Origin: Nitrospirota bacterium | Lineage (GTDB): Bacteria; Nitrospinota; Nitrospinia; Nitrospinales; Nitrospinaceae | Length of the DNA stretch: 5,677 nucleotides | Assembly: GCA_030600405.1 (NCBI GenBank) | Contig: JAUVMD010000106.1 | Location: 1-5,677 of the forward strand | Direction of reading: 5' to 3' | In this document: positions 1 to 5,677 of the stretch, in pieces | Layout of the letters: each line of letters begins with the position of its first letter | Numbering within the stretch: the first letter of the stretch is position 1 | The notes under the pieces: model-generated | What the model saw: only the letters and a program-made list of their open reading frames with translations | Told to the model about the DNA's origin: nothing | The model's database searches: none | Program-made: the position numbers and the translations under genes

Positions 1-1567
1 CCGAGTGTGTCGTTTCCTTGAGGCCAGAAGACGTTGCCGAATCGACCGGCGAATGCACTGTTGTGTCTTCGATGAAGTCACCGAGATGCGAATCCTCGTC
101 GTCACCGATCGGTGTTTCCATTGAAATGGGTTCCTTGGCGATTTTTAGAACCTTGCGGACCTTGTCGATCGGCAGGCTCATCTTAGCGGCGATTTCCTCT
201 GGAACCGGCTCCCGCCCCAATTCCTGCACCAAGTGTCGCGAAACCCGGATCAATTTATTGATCGTTTCGATCATGTGAACCGGAATACGAATGGTACGGG
301 CTTGGTCCGCAATGGCGCGGGTGATGGCCTGGCGGATCCACCAGGTCGCGTAGGTGCTGAACTTGTATCCGCGCTGGTATTCGAATTTGTCCACCGCCTT
401 CATCAGCCCGATATTGCCTTCCTGAATGAGGTCTAGAAATTGCAATCCGCGATTGGTGTATTTTTTGGCGATGCTCACCACCAGCCGCAGGTTGGCTTCG
501 GCCAGATCGCGTTTGGCGACTTTATCCTTCACCCGACCGCGCGCGATGGTCCTCACCGTGGACAGCAGCTGGTCCTTGGAGGTATCGGTTTCTTTTTCGA
601 TTTTCCGGATTTTGCGGCGGCAGGCCTGAGCCATCTTGGCATAGCCATCGAATTGCTTTTTCGTTACCACCTTGCCCCGCGGCAATTTGACGCTCTTCTG
701 CTTGGTCCAGTTTTTGGCCAATTTTTTGATTTCCGCCAGCGACAGTTTTAATTCTTTTTCCAGCAGACGCTCTTCTTTTCCCGCTTCCCGGATTGAGGCG
801 GCGATCTCATAGATATTTTCAATGATACCGTCCATGACATCGGCATGGACATTCAGGTCGCGAACCATATTTTCAAGAATGATGCGTTGTTCCTCCAGCT
901 CTTGGGTTACCTTGGCGTGCATTTTCTCTGAAAGTTTGGTCTCGCTCCGCTTTTGGAGCTTGTCCGTTTTTTTAAATTGAGTAGTCAAAGCGCGGATGGT
1001 TTTCATTACCCGCTTGGTTTCCTCTTTTTCAGAGACTTCTTTATTGTCTTCGGAATCCACCTGCACGATAAAATCGAATACGGTGAGCTCGGACTTTTTT
1101 ACCAAGTCCGCCAAGTAGGAAAATTCATGGAGAGTGACGGTGCAGTTGGCCACGGCGGCAAGAACCTCGTTTTGTCCTGCTTCGATGCGTTTGGCGATTT
1201 CCACTTCCCCTTCCCGGGTCAAAAGCGAAATAGTCCCCATTTCCCGCAGATACATCCGTACTGGGTCATCAATGGTGACGTTGTCCGGTTTGGCTTCGGG
1301 TTTGGCTTCGGGCTTGGTTTCTTCGGGTTTGGCTTCTTCTTTTTCCGTTTCTATCTCGATCGGTTTATCGCTTTGAGTAGCGGTGTCCACGATCTCGATT
1401 TCGTTTTCCCCGAAAATGTGCATCAGATCGTCAATTTGTTCTGGAGCGACCAGATTAGCGGGAAGGACGTCATTGACTTCCTCGTAGGTGAGGTATCCTT
1501 TTTCCTTGCCCAGGGAAATCAATTGGTTGACTTCAGCAACATCAGCGATTTTTTCGACATTAGACAT
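1..1567 (-). CDS. rpoD: RNA polymerase primary sigma factor RpoD (sigma-70), C-terminus cut by window edge
   Basis: Primary sigma factor that directs RNA polymerase to housekeeping promoters. I translated 522 codons from the ATG at 1565-1567 to the window edge. Region 1.1 is seen at about residues 14-60 ([20 protein letters not shown]). An acidic, Lys-Pro-Glu-rich linker spans 62-96. Region 1.2 starts at [12 protein letters not shown] (100-111). A long charged non-conserved insert occupies about 140-345. Regions 2.1-2.4 run from [13 protein letters not shown] (351) through [18 protein letters not shown] (401-418). W409/W410 match E. coli W433/W434 for promoter melting, and Q413/T416 match Q437/T440 for -10 reading. 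Region 3 begins near RIPVHM (427-432), and the sigma finger [14 protein letters not shown] lies at about 488-501. Region 4 (-35 reading), roughly 90 residues, falls outside the window. The gene lies 63 bp after dnaG, in the classic dnaG-rpoD order. Identification is very secure because regions 2 and 3 are nearly identical to E. coli RpoD. Confidence 0.98.
   Translation of the reverse strand, partial: MSNVEKIADVAEVNQLISLGKEKGYLTYEEVNDVLPANLVAPEQIDDLMHIFGENEIEIVDTATQSDKPIEIETEKEEAKPEETKPEAKPEAKPDNVTIDDPVRMYLREMGTISLLTREGEVEIAKRIEAGQNEVLAAVANCTVTLHEFSYLADLVKKSELTVFDFIVQVDSEDNKEVSEKEETKRVMKTIRALTTQFKKTDKLQKRSETKLSEKMHAKVTQELEEQRIILENMVRDLNVHADVMDGIIENIYEIAASIREAGKEERLLEKELKLSLAEIKKLAKNWTKQKSVKLPRGKVVTKKQFDGYAKMAQACRRKIRKIEKETDTSKDQLLSTVRTIARGRVKDKVAKRDLAEANLRLVVSIAKKYTNRGLQFLDLIQEGNIGLMKAVDKFEYQRGYKFSTYATWWIRQAITRAIADQARTIRIPVHMIETINKLIRVSRHLVQELGREPVPEEIAAKMSLPIDKVRKVLKIAKEPISMETPIGDDEDSHLGDFIEDTTVHSPVDSATSSGLKETTHS
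1286..1333 (-). repeat. Short in-frame tandem repeat encoding KPE(A/T) units in the RpoD linker
   Basis: The plus strand shows repeated copies of ttggcttcggg-like units, which encode a run of A-K-P-E / T-K-P-E tetrapeptides at RpoD residues 79-94. It lies between region 1.1 and region 1.2, where sigma factors tolerate length change. Copies differ slightly (one GAA-ACC in place of GAA-GCC), so the array is imperfect. It most likely forms a flexible charged tether for the autoinhibitory region 1.1; that role is inferred. Confidence 0.75.
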
Positions 1568-1578
1568 TAGTAAGTATT

Positions 1579-1583
1579 CTCCT
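1579..1583 (-). promoter_or_regulatory. Ribosome binding site of rpoD
   Basis: The minus strand reads AGCAGGAGAA upstream of the rpoD ATG. The AGGAG core is complementary to the 16S rRNA anti-Shine-Dalgarno and sits 11 nt before the start, slightly longer than the usual 5-9 nt. No other in-frame ATG, GTG or TTG in the 63-nt dnaG-rpoD gap has a better site, so it fixes the rpoD start at 1567. Confidence 0.75.
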
Positions 1584-1630
1584 GCTGGAAAAATAAATTG
1601 ATAGATTTCATATATTTAGATGCGAAAACC

Positions 1631-3421
1631 TTATTGCAGATGCAGGGAGACTTGCATTTCGCGCACCTGCTGGTGCAATTCCCGTGACCGGTCGGTTAGG
1701 CCGGCCCGCTCCGCTTCGTTCCGTTGTTTCTTTAAAGCATTGATTTTCTTATCAATAGTTCGTCTCCGAATTTCATTGATACAGTCGGTGACAGCTTTTT
1801 TTACGTCATCAAACAATATGGGTTCCATGCCCACCTGCGTCAAAACCGATTTCACCTTCGGCTGATCCGTACGGTCGATCAACCGGTCCACATGTAGCGG
1901 TTGATCGCGTTCGATTAGGCCATACAGCAAGTTGGCGGTTTCCCGATAGAGGGGATTCTCATATTCGGTCAGTGTCACGTTGGAAGCAATGTCCCGAGCC
2001 GCCTCCGTATCAGCCAGCATCAGGTGGATCAGATACCATTCCGGATCGTGGTTGCCCTTTTTGGAAGAGGCCGGCGCGTCCACCCGGTTTTTGTTTTGCG
2101 CCAGCGATTTTCTCATTTCCTCCAGAAAGGCCCGGTCTTCGACCCCTACTTTTTCCGCGACATAACGGATATGTTCGCTCCGCTCCACGCTGTTTTTGAT
2201 TTTAGCCAGAACCGGGAGCACCCGGTTGATAGCGCCGATTTTATCTTCTGTGGTCCGGGTTTCCGCCGAGCGCAGGATGCGGCCCAGCAAATAATGGACA
2301 AACGGCTGGGCGTCCTGAATCAATTTGAGAAAGGCGTCTTTTCCCTGCTCCCGGATCAGGGAATCCGGGTCGTGCCCCTCGGGGAGGACAGCGACGAATA
2401 CCGACAATCCGTGCTCCTGCAACACTTCGAATCCGCGTTCAGCGGCGGCATGGCCTGCCGGGTCCGCATCGAACACCAGAACCGCCTTAGCGGTAAACGG
2501 TTTCACCAGCAATGCCTGCTGTGCGGTCAGGGCTGTGCCGCAGGTGGCAACAACATTCTGCACCCCGTTTTCCCAGGCGCGAATCTGGTCGAAATATCCC
2601 TCGACGATCAATACCCGATCCTCCCGGCGAATGGCCTCTTTAGCCTTATTGAGGCCGAATAAGTGCCGGCCTTTTTTGTAGACCGGGGTTTCCGGGGAGT
2701 TCAGGTATTTGGGCTCTCCGTTGCCCACCACCCGTCCCCCGAATGCGATGATATTACCGTGGGAATCCTGAATCGGAAATATGAGACGACCGCGAAACCG
2801 GTCGTAATAAGCATCCTTCTTATCCTTGGTATCGGCGGCCTCCTTTTTGGAAACCAACCCATATTTCGCCAGCGTGTCGCGGGAGCATTTGGCCTGACTT
2901 TCAAGATGGCCCAATAAATTGCGCCATCCGGGGAGGGCCCAACCCATTTGATAATCCTCGATTGCCTGATCGTCAAAACCTCTCGAAACTAAATAGTCGC
3001 GGGCGGTTTTTCCCGATTGCGGATGCTTCAGCTGGGAAGCGAAGTATTGCGCGGTCAGGGTGTTGCAATTCAACAGGGCTTCCCGTTCGTTGCGGGAGGC
3101 GCCTCCCTGAGATTTGTAAGCGGATTCCGGAATCGATACTTGATAGCGGAGAGCCAGCCGCTTCACCGCATCGACAAACGGCAGGTCCTCCTTTTCCATT
3201 AGAAATTTAAAGACGTTGCCTCCGGCTCCGCAACCGAAGCAATGATAAATCTGTTTTTCCGGACTGACGCTAAAAGAGGGGGTTTTCTCGGAGTGAAAGG
3301 GACACAAACCTTTATAGTTTTTGCCCGCTTTCTTGAGAGGAACAAATTCGGAAACGACTTCGTAGATATCCGCGCGCGACCGAATTTCCTCGATGGTGTT
3401 GTCAGGAATCGATTTTTTCAA
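1631..3421 (-). CDS. dnaG: DNA primase DnaG
   Basis: Primase that makes the RNA primers for leading- and lagging-strand synthesis at the replication fork and docks on the replicative helicase DnaB. The 596-residue product is of normal length. The N-terminal CHC2 zinc-binding domain has ligands C40-x2-H43 and C61-x2-C64 (CPFH ... CFGC). The catalytic core has the basic motif YDRFRGRLIFPI (206-217) and the signature around KYLNSPET (238-245). The TOPRIM fold has E274-G275 in LIVEGYFD, the metal-binding D318 and D320 in VFDADPAG, and a following DPDSL motif (351-355). The C-terminal part, about 455-596, matches the helicase-binding domain and ends in a charged helical stretch. The start is TTG at 3419-3421: the frame upstream holds no ATG, GTG or CTG before an in-frame distance that overlaps yqeY, and the product from this codon begins like other primases (IPDNTIEEIRSRADI). 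No Shine-Dalgarno sequence is visible. The gene follows the yqeY stop by 32 bp and precedes rpoD by 63 bp. Confidence 0.98.
   Translation of the reverse strand: MKKSIPDNTIEEIRSRADIYEVVSEFVPLKKAGKNYKGLCPFHSEKTPSFSVSPEKQIYHCFGCGAGGNVFKFLMEKEDLPFVDAVKRLALRYQVSIPESAYKSQGGASRNEREALLNCNTLTAQYFASQLKHPQSGKTARDYLVSRGFDDQAIEDYQMGWALPGWRNLLGHLESQAKCSRDTLAKYGLVSKKEAADTKDKKDAYYDRFRGRLIFPIQDSHGNIIAFGGRVVGNGEPKYLNSPETPVYKKGRHLFGLNKAKEAIRREDRVLIVEGYFDQIRAWENGVQNVVATCGTALTAQQALLVKPFTAKAVLVFDADPAGHAAAERGFEVLQEHGLSVFVAVLPEGHDPDSLIREQGKDAFLKLIQDAQPFVHYLLGRILRSAETRTTEDKIGAINRVLPVLAKIKNSVERSEHIRYVAEKVGVEDRAFLEEMRKSLAQNKNRVDAPASSKKGNHDPEWYLIHLMLADTEAARDIASNVTLTEYENPLYRETANLLYGLIERDQPLHVDRLIDRTDQPKVKSVLTQVGMEPILFDDVKKAVTDCINEIRRRTIDKKINALKKQRNEAERAGLTDRSRELHQQVREMQVSLHLQ
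1876..1907. repeat. Perfect 10-bp inverted repeat inside the 3' part of dnaG
   Basis: CGATCAACCG at 1876-1885 is exactly complementary to CGGTTGATCG at 1898-1907, with a 12-nt loop. In the mRNA this gives a 10-bp hairpin within codons 506-516 of dnaG, about 250 nt before the dnaG stop. There is no U-run after the stem on either strand, so it does not look like an intrinsic terminator. It may affect mRNA stability or processing, or be chance within coding sequence. Confidence 0.6.
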
Positions 3422-3453
3422 TTTTTGTATATGCCGAAAATTCTGTTGACGAT

Positions 3454-3900
3454 CTAGGAAGCCAGCAGTTCCGTGACAATTTTACGGATCTGGTCGCCCT
3501 CCGCTTTACCCTTGAACTCAGAAACCACCACCTTCATAACCTTGCCCATGTCTTTGGGATCTTGAGCACCCGTTTCGGCGATGACTGCCTGAATACGCTG
3601 TTTCAGTTCTTCTTCTCCCACTTGTTCGGGGAGATAAACCTGGATGATAGCGCTTTCCTTTTCTTCTTTTTCTTTCAGGTCGGTCCGGCCGCCTTTCTCA
3701 AACATCCCGGCGGCCTCTTTTCTTTTTTTGATCTGGGTGGTCAGGAGAGCGGTGATAGCCGTGTCTCCCAGTTCTTCGCGGAGGTCAATTTCTTTGTTTT
3801 TGATTTCGGAAATAATTAACCGAAGGGTGTCGACCTTTAGGGAATCCTTGGCCTTCATGGCCCCTTTCAGATCTGAAAGGAGCGTTTGTCTTAATTCCAT
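3454..3900 (-). CDS. yqeY: GatB/YqeY-domain protein
   Basis: A 148-residue protein of the YqeY family, which is all alpha-helical and resembles the C-terminal tRNA-binding tail of the GatB subunit of Asp/Glu-tRNA amidotransferase. Its exact cellular role is not established, though a link to tRNA or amidotransferase function is often proposed. Family hallmarks visible are RLIISEIKNKEID (27-39), IKKRKEAAGMFEKGGR (57-72), the YLPEQ motif (89-93), DMGKVM (117-122) and the GKAEGDQI stretch (131-138; commonly GRADG in relatives). Length is normal, with no added domain, signal peptide or membrane segment. The ATG start is supported by an AAGGA ribosome binding site 5 nt upstream and a strong promoter about 27 bp upstream. 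It is the first gene of the yqeY-dnaG-rpoD unit. Many bacteria have rpsU before yqeY in this position, and here it is absent. Confidence 0.95.
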   Translation of the reverse strand: MELRQTLLSDLKGAMKAKDSLKVDTLRLIISEIKNKEIDLREELGDTAITALLTTQIKKRKEAAGMFEKGGRTDLKEKEEKESAIIQVYLPEQVGEEELKQRIQAVIAETGAQDPKDMGKVMKVVVSEFKGKAEGDQIRKIVTELLAS

Positions 3901-3905
3901 ATGTT

Positions 3906-3910
3906 TCCTT
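3906..3910 (-). promoter_or_regulatory. Ribosome binding site of yqeY
   Basis: AAGGA on the minus strand lies 5 nt before the yqeY ATG. It is the clearest Shine-Dalgarno site of the complete cluster genes and contrasts with dnaG, which has none. Confidence 0.7.
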
Positions 3911-3926
3911 AACTAGCTAAAAGGCA

Positions 3927-3955
3927 AATATAGGAACCGGGTCCGATTTTGTCAA
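3927..3955 (-). promoter_or_regulatory. Sigma-70 promoter of the yqeY-dnaG-rpoD operon
   Basis: The minus strand carries a perfect -35 box TTGACA (3950-3955), a 17-bp spacer and a -10 box TATATT (3927-3932), which differs from TATAAT at one position. Transcription would start near 3918-3920, giving a leader of about 20 nt that contains just the ribosome binding site. DNA upstream of the -35 box (about 3960-3990) has A/T tracts like an UP element. No gene on this strand starts closer than yqeY, so this is the likely main promoter for yqeY, dnaG and rpoD. The spacing and box quality make a chance match unlikely. Confidence 0.85.
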
Positions 3956-4152
3956 TAGTTTGGGGCAATTAAGTTGAAAATAATCATTTTAAACACATTT
4001 TCTGCAGGGTTCTACACAAATTATTGAGTTTAAAGGACTTTTTTGACTCGCAGGGACGATTGGGGTGGTTTTAGTTCTTAGTTTATAGAGAAACGTATAT
4101 AATAAAACGCTTTTTTGTACTTTTGATCCTGAAACTATTATAAAACATATAG

Positions 4153-4181
4153 ATTATAATTGAAAGTTTCTGTTAATCCAA
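4153..4181 (-). promoter_or_regulatory. Possible weak upstream promoter
   Basis: A perfect -10 hexamer TATAAT (4153-4158) lies 17 bp from TTGGAT (4176-4181), which matches the -35 consensus at three of six positions. If active it would give a second, longer leader of about 245 nt for yqeY. In AT-rich DNA such hexamers arise easily by chance, so this is only a candidate. Confidence 0.25.
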
Positions 4182-4267
4182 TTTTGGGTCTCACCCGGTC
4201 CACCTTCCGCTACAAGCTTTCCAAAATTTCTCCAGAGTATTCTTAGGAATCAGGCCGCAAGGTGAAA

Positions 4268-5449
4268 TCAGTATAAAAGATAATTGTTGCGGATGATCTG
4301 AAAATCTTCCAGATCGGTCTGCCAGGACTCCTCAATTTCCTTCAGATTGCGATTTTCAGGCAGGAGGGTCTCACGGAACTCCGGGTGTCCGTAAAGAAGG
4401 TCGATAGCTGGCTGGTCGCTCACGAACTCATAGGGCTCGGTGCGCCATTTGAATACCTTGGGAAACAGATGGGCGATGGCCCGGATCACGGCGATTCCCG
4501 TGATAAGGGGTTTGAAGGCGTTGCGGTCTGTTACATGCATCTGCACCCCGCCGCAGGTTTTCCCGGCGCATTTCTGAAAACCCGGTTTGAAATACTGAGG
4601 CCGAAACAACACGCCGGGGAGATTTTCTGAATTGAGGGCCTCCGACAAACGGTGGGCGTCGATTCCCGGTGCGCCGCACAACTCGAACGGCAGGGTGGTG
4701 CCGCGTCCTTCCGATAGCTGGGTGCCCTCGATCAGGCACATGCCAGGATACACCGTCGCGGTTGATACCGTCGGCATGTTTGGGGAAGGGGACACCCACA
4801 AGAGACCCGTCTGGTCGTACCACATCTCCCGCTTCCAGCCCTGCATCGGCACCACGGTGAGGTCGCAGGCGATGCCGATATCATCGTTGAACCATTTCGC
4901 GAGTTCGCCAACCGTCATGCCGTGACGGTTGGGCAGAGAGTACTGGCCGACGAAGGAGTGCCATCCTTCCCGCACCAGATTGCCTTCCACCTGCACGCCG
5001 TTGATCGGATTGGGCCGGTCGCACACCACCACGGGCACGCCCGCCTTCTTACAGGTTTGCATGCAATTGGCCAGTGTATAAATGAAGGTGTAATAACGTG
5101 AGCCGATGTCCTGGATGTCGAACACCAGTGTGTCGATATTCTTCATCAACCCGGTCTCCGGGGTGAGCGAGGCATGATCCTTTCCATATAAGCTGACGAC
5201 GGGGACACCGGTGGCAGGCTCGGAGCCGTGGTCGACGTCCACCATGTCCTGATCCACCCCGTACAGCCCGTGTTCCGGCGCGAACAGTTTGATCAATTGG
5301 AAATCCTTATGGTGGTGGAAGTGGATGAAGGAGGGGAGGCCGTCTGCCGCCACGCTGGTATGGTTGACCAGTAGGCCGATGCGGTTCCCTTTAAGATATT
5401 TTTTGGGCTCGGCCAACAGCCGCTCCAGTCCGGTGGTAACCTTCTTCAT
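4268..5449 (-). CDS. DUF1343 / NamZ-family protein (putative exo-beta-N-acetylmuramidase, GH171)
   Basis: A 393-residue, full-length member of the DUF1343 family (YbbC-like). Characterised members, called NamZ and classed as glycoside hydrolase family 171, release N-acetylmuramic acid from the non-reducing end of peptidoglycan fragments during cell-wall turnover. Conserved blocks seen in order are RIGLLVNHTSV (23-33), LFAPEHGLYG (55-64), DTLVFDIQDIGSRYYTFI (106-123), CDRPNPING (143-151), NRHGMTVGELA (174-184), WVSPSPNMPT (218-227), a block from YPG to LCGAP (234-261), and FRPQYFKP (282-289). The family name rests on these blocks; catalytic activity is inferred. The N-terminus (MKKVTTGLERLLAEPKK) has no hydrophobic signal peptide or lipobox, so the protein appears cytoplasmic, unlike secreted or periplasmic members. 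The start is ATG at 5447-5449, 19 bp after the glgC stop, with no clear Shine-Dalgarno sequence, which suggests co-transcription and perhaps coupling with glgC. No muramic-acid recycling genes (murQ, anmK, nagZ) are visible in the window. Confidence 0.9.
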   Translation of the reverse strand: MKKVTTGLERLLAEPKKYLKGNRIGLLVNHTSVAADGLPSFIHFHHHKDFQLIKLFAPEHGLYGVDQDMVDVDHGSEPATGVPVVSLYGKDHASLTPETGLMKNIDTLVFDIQDIGSRYYTFIYTLANCMQTCKKAGVPVVVCDRPNPINGVQVEGNLVREGWHSFVGQYSLPNRHGMTVGELAKWFNDDIGIACDLTVVPMQGWKREMWYDQTGLLWVSPSPNMPTVSTATVYPGMCLIEGTQLSEGRGTTLPFELCGAPGIDAHRLSEALNSENLPGVLFRPQYFKPGFQKCAGKTCGGVQMHVTDRNAFKPLITGIAVIRAIAHLFPKVFKWRTEPYEFVSDQPAIDLLYGHPEFRETLLPENRNLKEIEESWQTDLEDFQIIRNNYLLY

Positions 5450-5468
5450 ATTCGATGTGGGTTGGAGT

Positions 5469-5677
5469 TCATCGGGGTGAATCTGTCTCGGGAAATTTAA
5501 AACCTTTATGGATGACTACGATATTGGAATCCTCATCGACATGAAACCTTTTTTTATCGGCCTCCGGGTCGTACCCGATCTCCGTGCCATGGGGAATATT
5601 GACATCCTTATCGATAATGGCCATGTTTATTTTGCAATCGGTCCCCACATGCACCCGGTCCATGAGAATGGAATTGA
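5469..5677 (-). CDS. glgC: Glucose-1-phosphate adenylyltransferase (ADP-glucose pyrophosphorylase), C-terminal 68 residues
   Basis: GlgC makes ADP-glucose from ATP and glucose-1-phosphate, the committed step of bacterial glycogen synthesis. Only the end of the gene is present: 68 codons and a TGA stop at 5469-5471. The start and the nucleotidyltransferase domain lie beyond the right edge. The visible part is the end of the C-terminal left-handed beta-helix, with hexapeptide-like turns (SILMDRVHVGTDCKINMAII), then the family tail DKDVNIPHGTEIGYDPEADK and KKRFHVDEDSNIVVIHKG. The 'IPxGxxIGxDPExDxxRF' pattern is typical of bacterial GlgC. It is followed 19 bp downstream by the DUF1343 gene on the same strand. 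The short length limits the evidence, but the tail pattern is distinctive. Confidence 0.88.
   Translation of the reverse strand, partial: NSILMDRVHVGTDCKINMAIIDKDVNIPHGTEIGYDPEADKKRFHVDEDSNIVVIHKGFKFPETDSPR

Larger units (their letters stand above)
3901..4267. other. AT-rich intergenic region between DUF1343 and yqeY
   Basis: This 367-bp gap is clearly AT-richer than the flanking genes. It contains the yqeY promoter and ribosome binding site at its low-coordinate end. I see no rpsU or other small gene with a convincing start, ribosome binding site and family motif, no tRNA cloverleaf and no strong intrinsic terminator. The middle (about 4090-4165) holds several TATAAT-like hexamers on both strands, including one at 4153-4158 on the minus strand with a poor -35 match TTGGAT 17 bp away. 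An imperfect 24-nt inverted repeat lies at 4026-4049, and a 4-bp stem at 4186-4196 (gggt/accc). None of these is strong enough to name a function. Confidence 0.7.

Noticed and set aside
953..1570. A 205-codon open frame on the plus strand, rich in Phe and Gly
   Set aside because: It lies fully antisense to rpoD, and its Phe/Gly-rich composition is the mirror of Lys/Glu/Pro codons on the other strand. No family motif or ribosome binding site.
2024..2662. A 212-codon open frame on the plus strand
   Set aside because: Antisense to well-conserved dnaG codons; no recognisable domain.
3094..3107. Perfect 14-bp palindrome GGGAGGCGCCTCCC in dnaG
   Set aside because: No loop, no U-run and no neighbouring signal. 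It encodes an ordinary Gly-Gly-Ala-Ser linker after the zinc domain, so it is probably coincidental.
4075..4103. Plus-strand promoter-like pair TTCTTA, 17 bp, TATAAT
   Set aside because: Weak -35 match in AT-rich DNA, and there is no plus-strand gene downstream for it to serve.
4186..4196. Possible terminator stem gggt-ctc-accc downstream of the DUF1343 gene
   Set aside because: The stem is only 4 bp and no U-tract follows on the minus strand, so I do not call a terminator.
3901..4267. Possible tRNA or small RNA gene in the intergenic region
   Set aside because: No cloverleaf, no T-loop GTTCGA-like motif and no CCA end found on either strand; no stable terminator that would end a small RNA.
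4428..4823. A 131-codon open frame on the minus strand within the DUF1343 gene
   Set aside because: It is an alternate frame of a gene with strong family motifs throughout, and its Arg/Pro/His-rich product looks like a frame shadow.

Overview
The window is a stretch of bacterial chromosome carrying housekeeping genes, all read from the minus strand. In transcription order (high to low coordinates) they are: the 3' end of glgC (ADP-glucose pyrophosphorylase), a complete DUF1343/NamZ-family gene, a 367-bp AT-rich intergenic region, and a yqeY - dnaG - rpoD cluster. The cluster corresponds to the 'macromolecular synthesis' operon of many bacteria, which couples replication priming (DnaG) to the major sigma factor (RpoD). 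The window cuts off rpoD near the start of region 4 and glgC upstream of its last 68 residues.

Layout: 1-1567 rpoD (partial), 1568-1630 short gap with the rpoD ribosome binding site, 1631-3421 dnaG (TTG start), 3422-3453 short gap, 3454-3900 yqeY, 3901-4267 intergenic region with a near-consensus sigma-70 promoter (TTGACA, 17 bp, TATATT) just before yqeY, 4268-5449 DUF1343/NamZ, 5469-5677 glgC 3' end. The promoter is well placed to drive yqeY-dnaG-rpoD as one transcript. RpoD made from it would recognise the same class of promoter, a simple positive-feedback arrangement. The glgC and DUF1343 genes are 19 bp apart and probably form a separate transcription unit.

Organism: the genes have moderate GC content and the intergenic DNA is clearly AT-richer. 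RpoD has a region 1.1 and a long non-conserved insert, as in Gram-negative primary sigma factors, and the GlgC tail is of the bacterial homotetramer type. This suggests a Gram-negative, glycogen-making bacterium of deltaproteobacterial or Nitrospinota-like affinity. The lineage is an impression from protein style and is not secure.

I found no mobile element, CRISPR array, RNA gene, toxin-antitoxin pair or defence system, and nothing I would call a new biological system. The points worth a second look are regulatory or evolutionary: a TTG start without a Shine-Dalgarno sequence on dnaG, a perfect 10-bp inverted repeat inside the end of dnaG, the absence of rpsU in front of yqeY, a NamZ-family protein without a signal peptide beside glgC, and the content of the AT-rich intergenic region.
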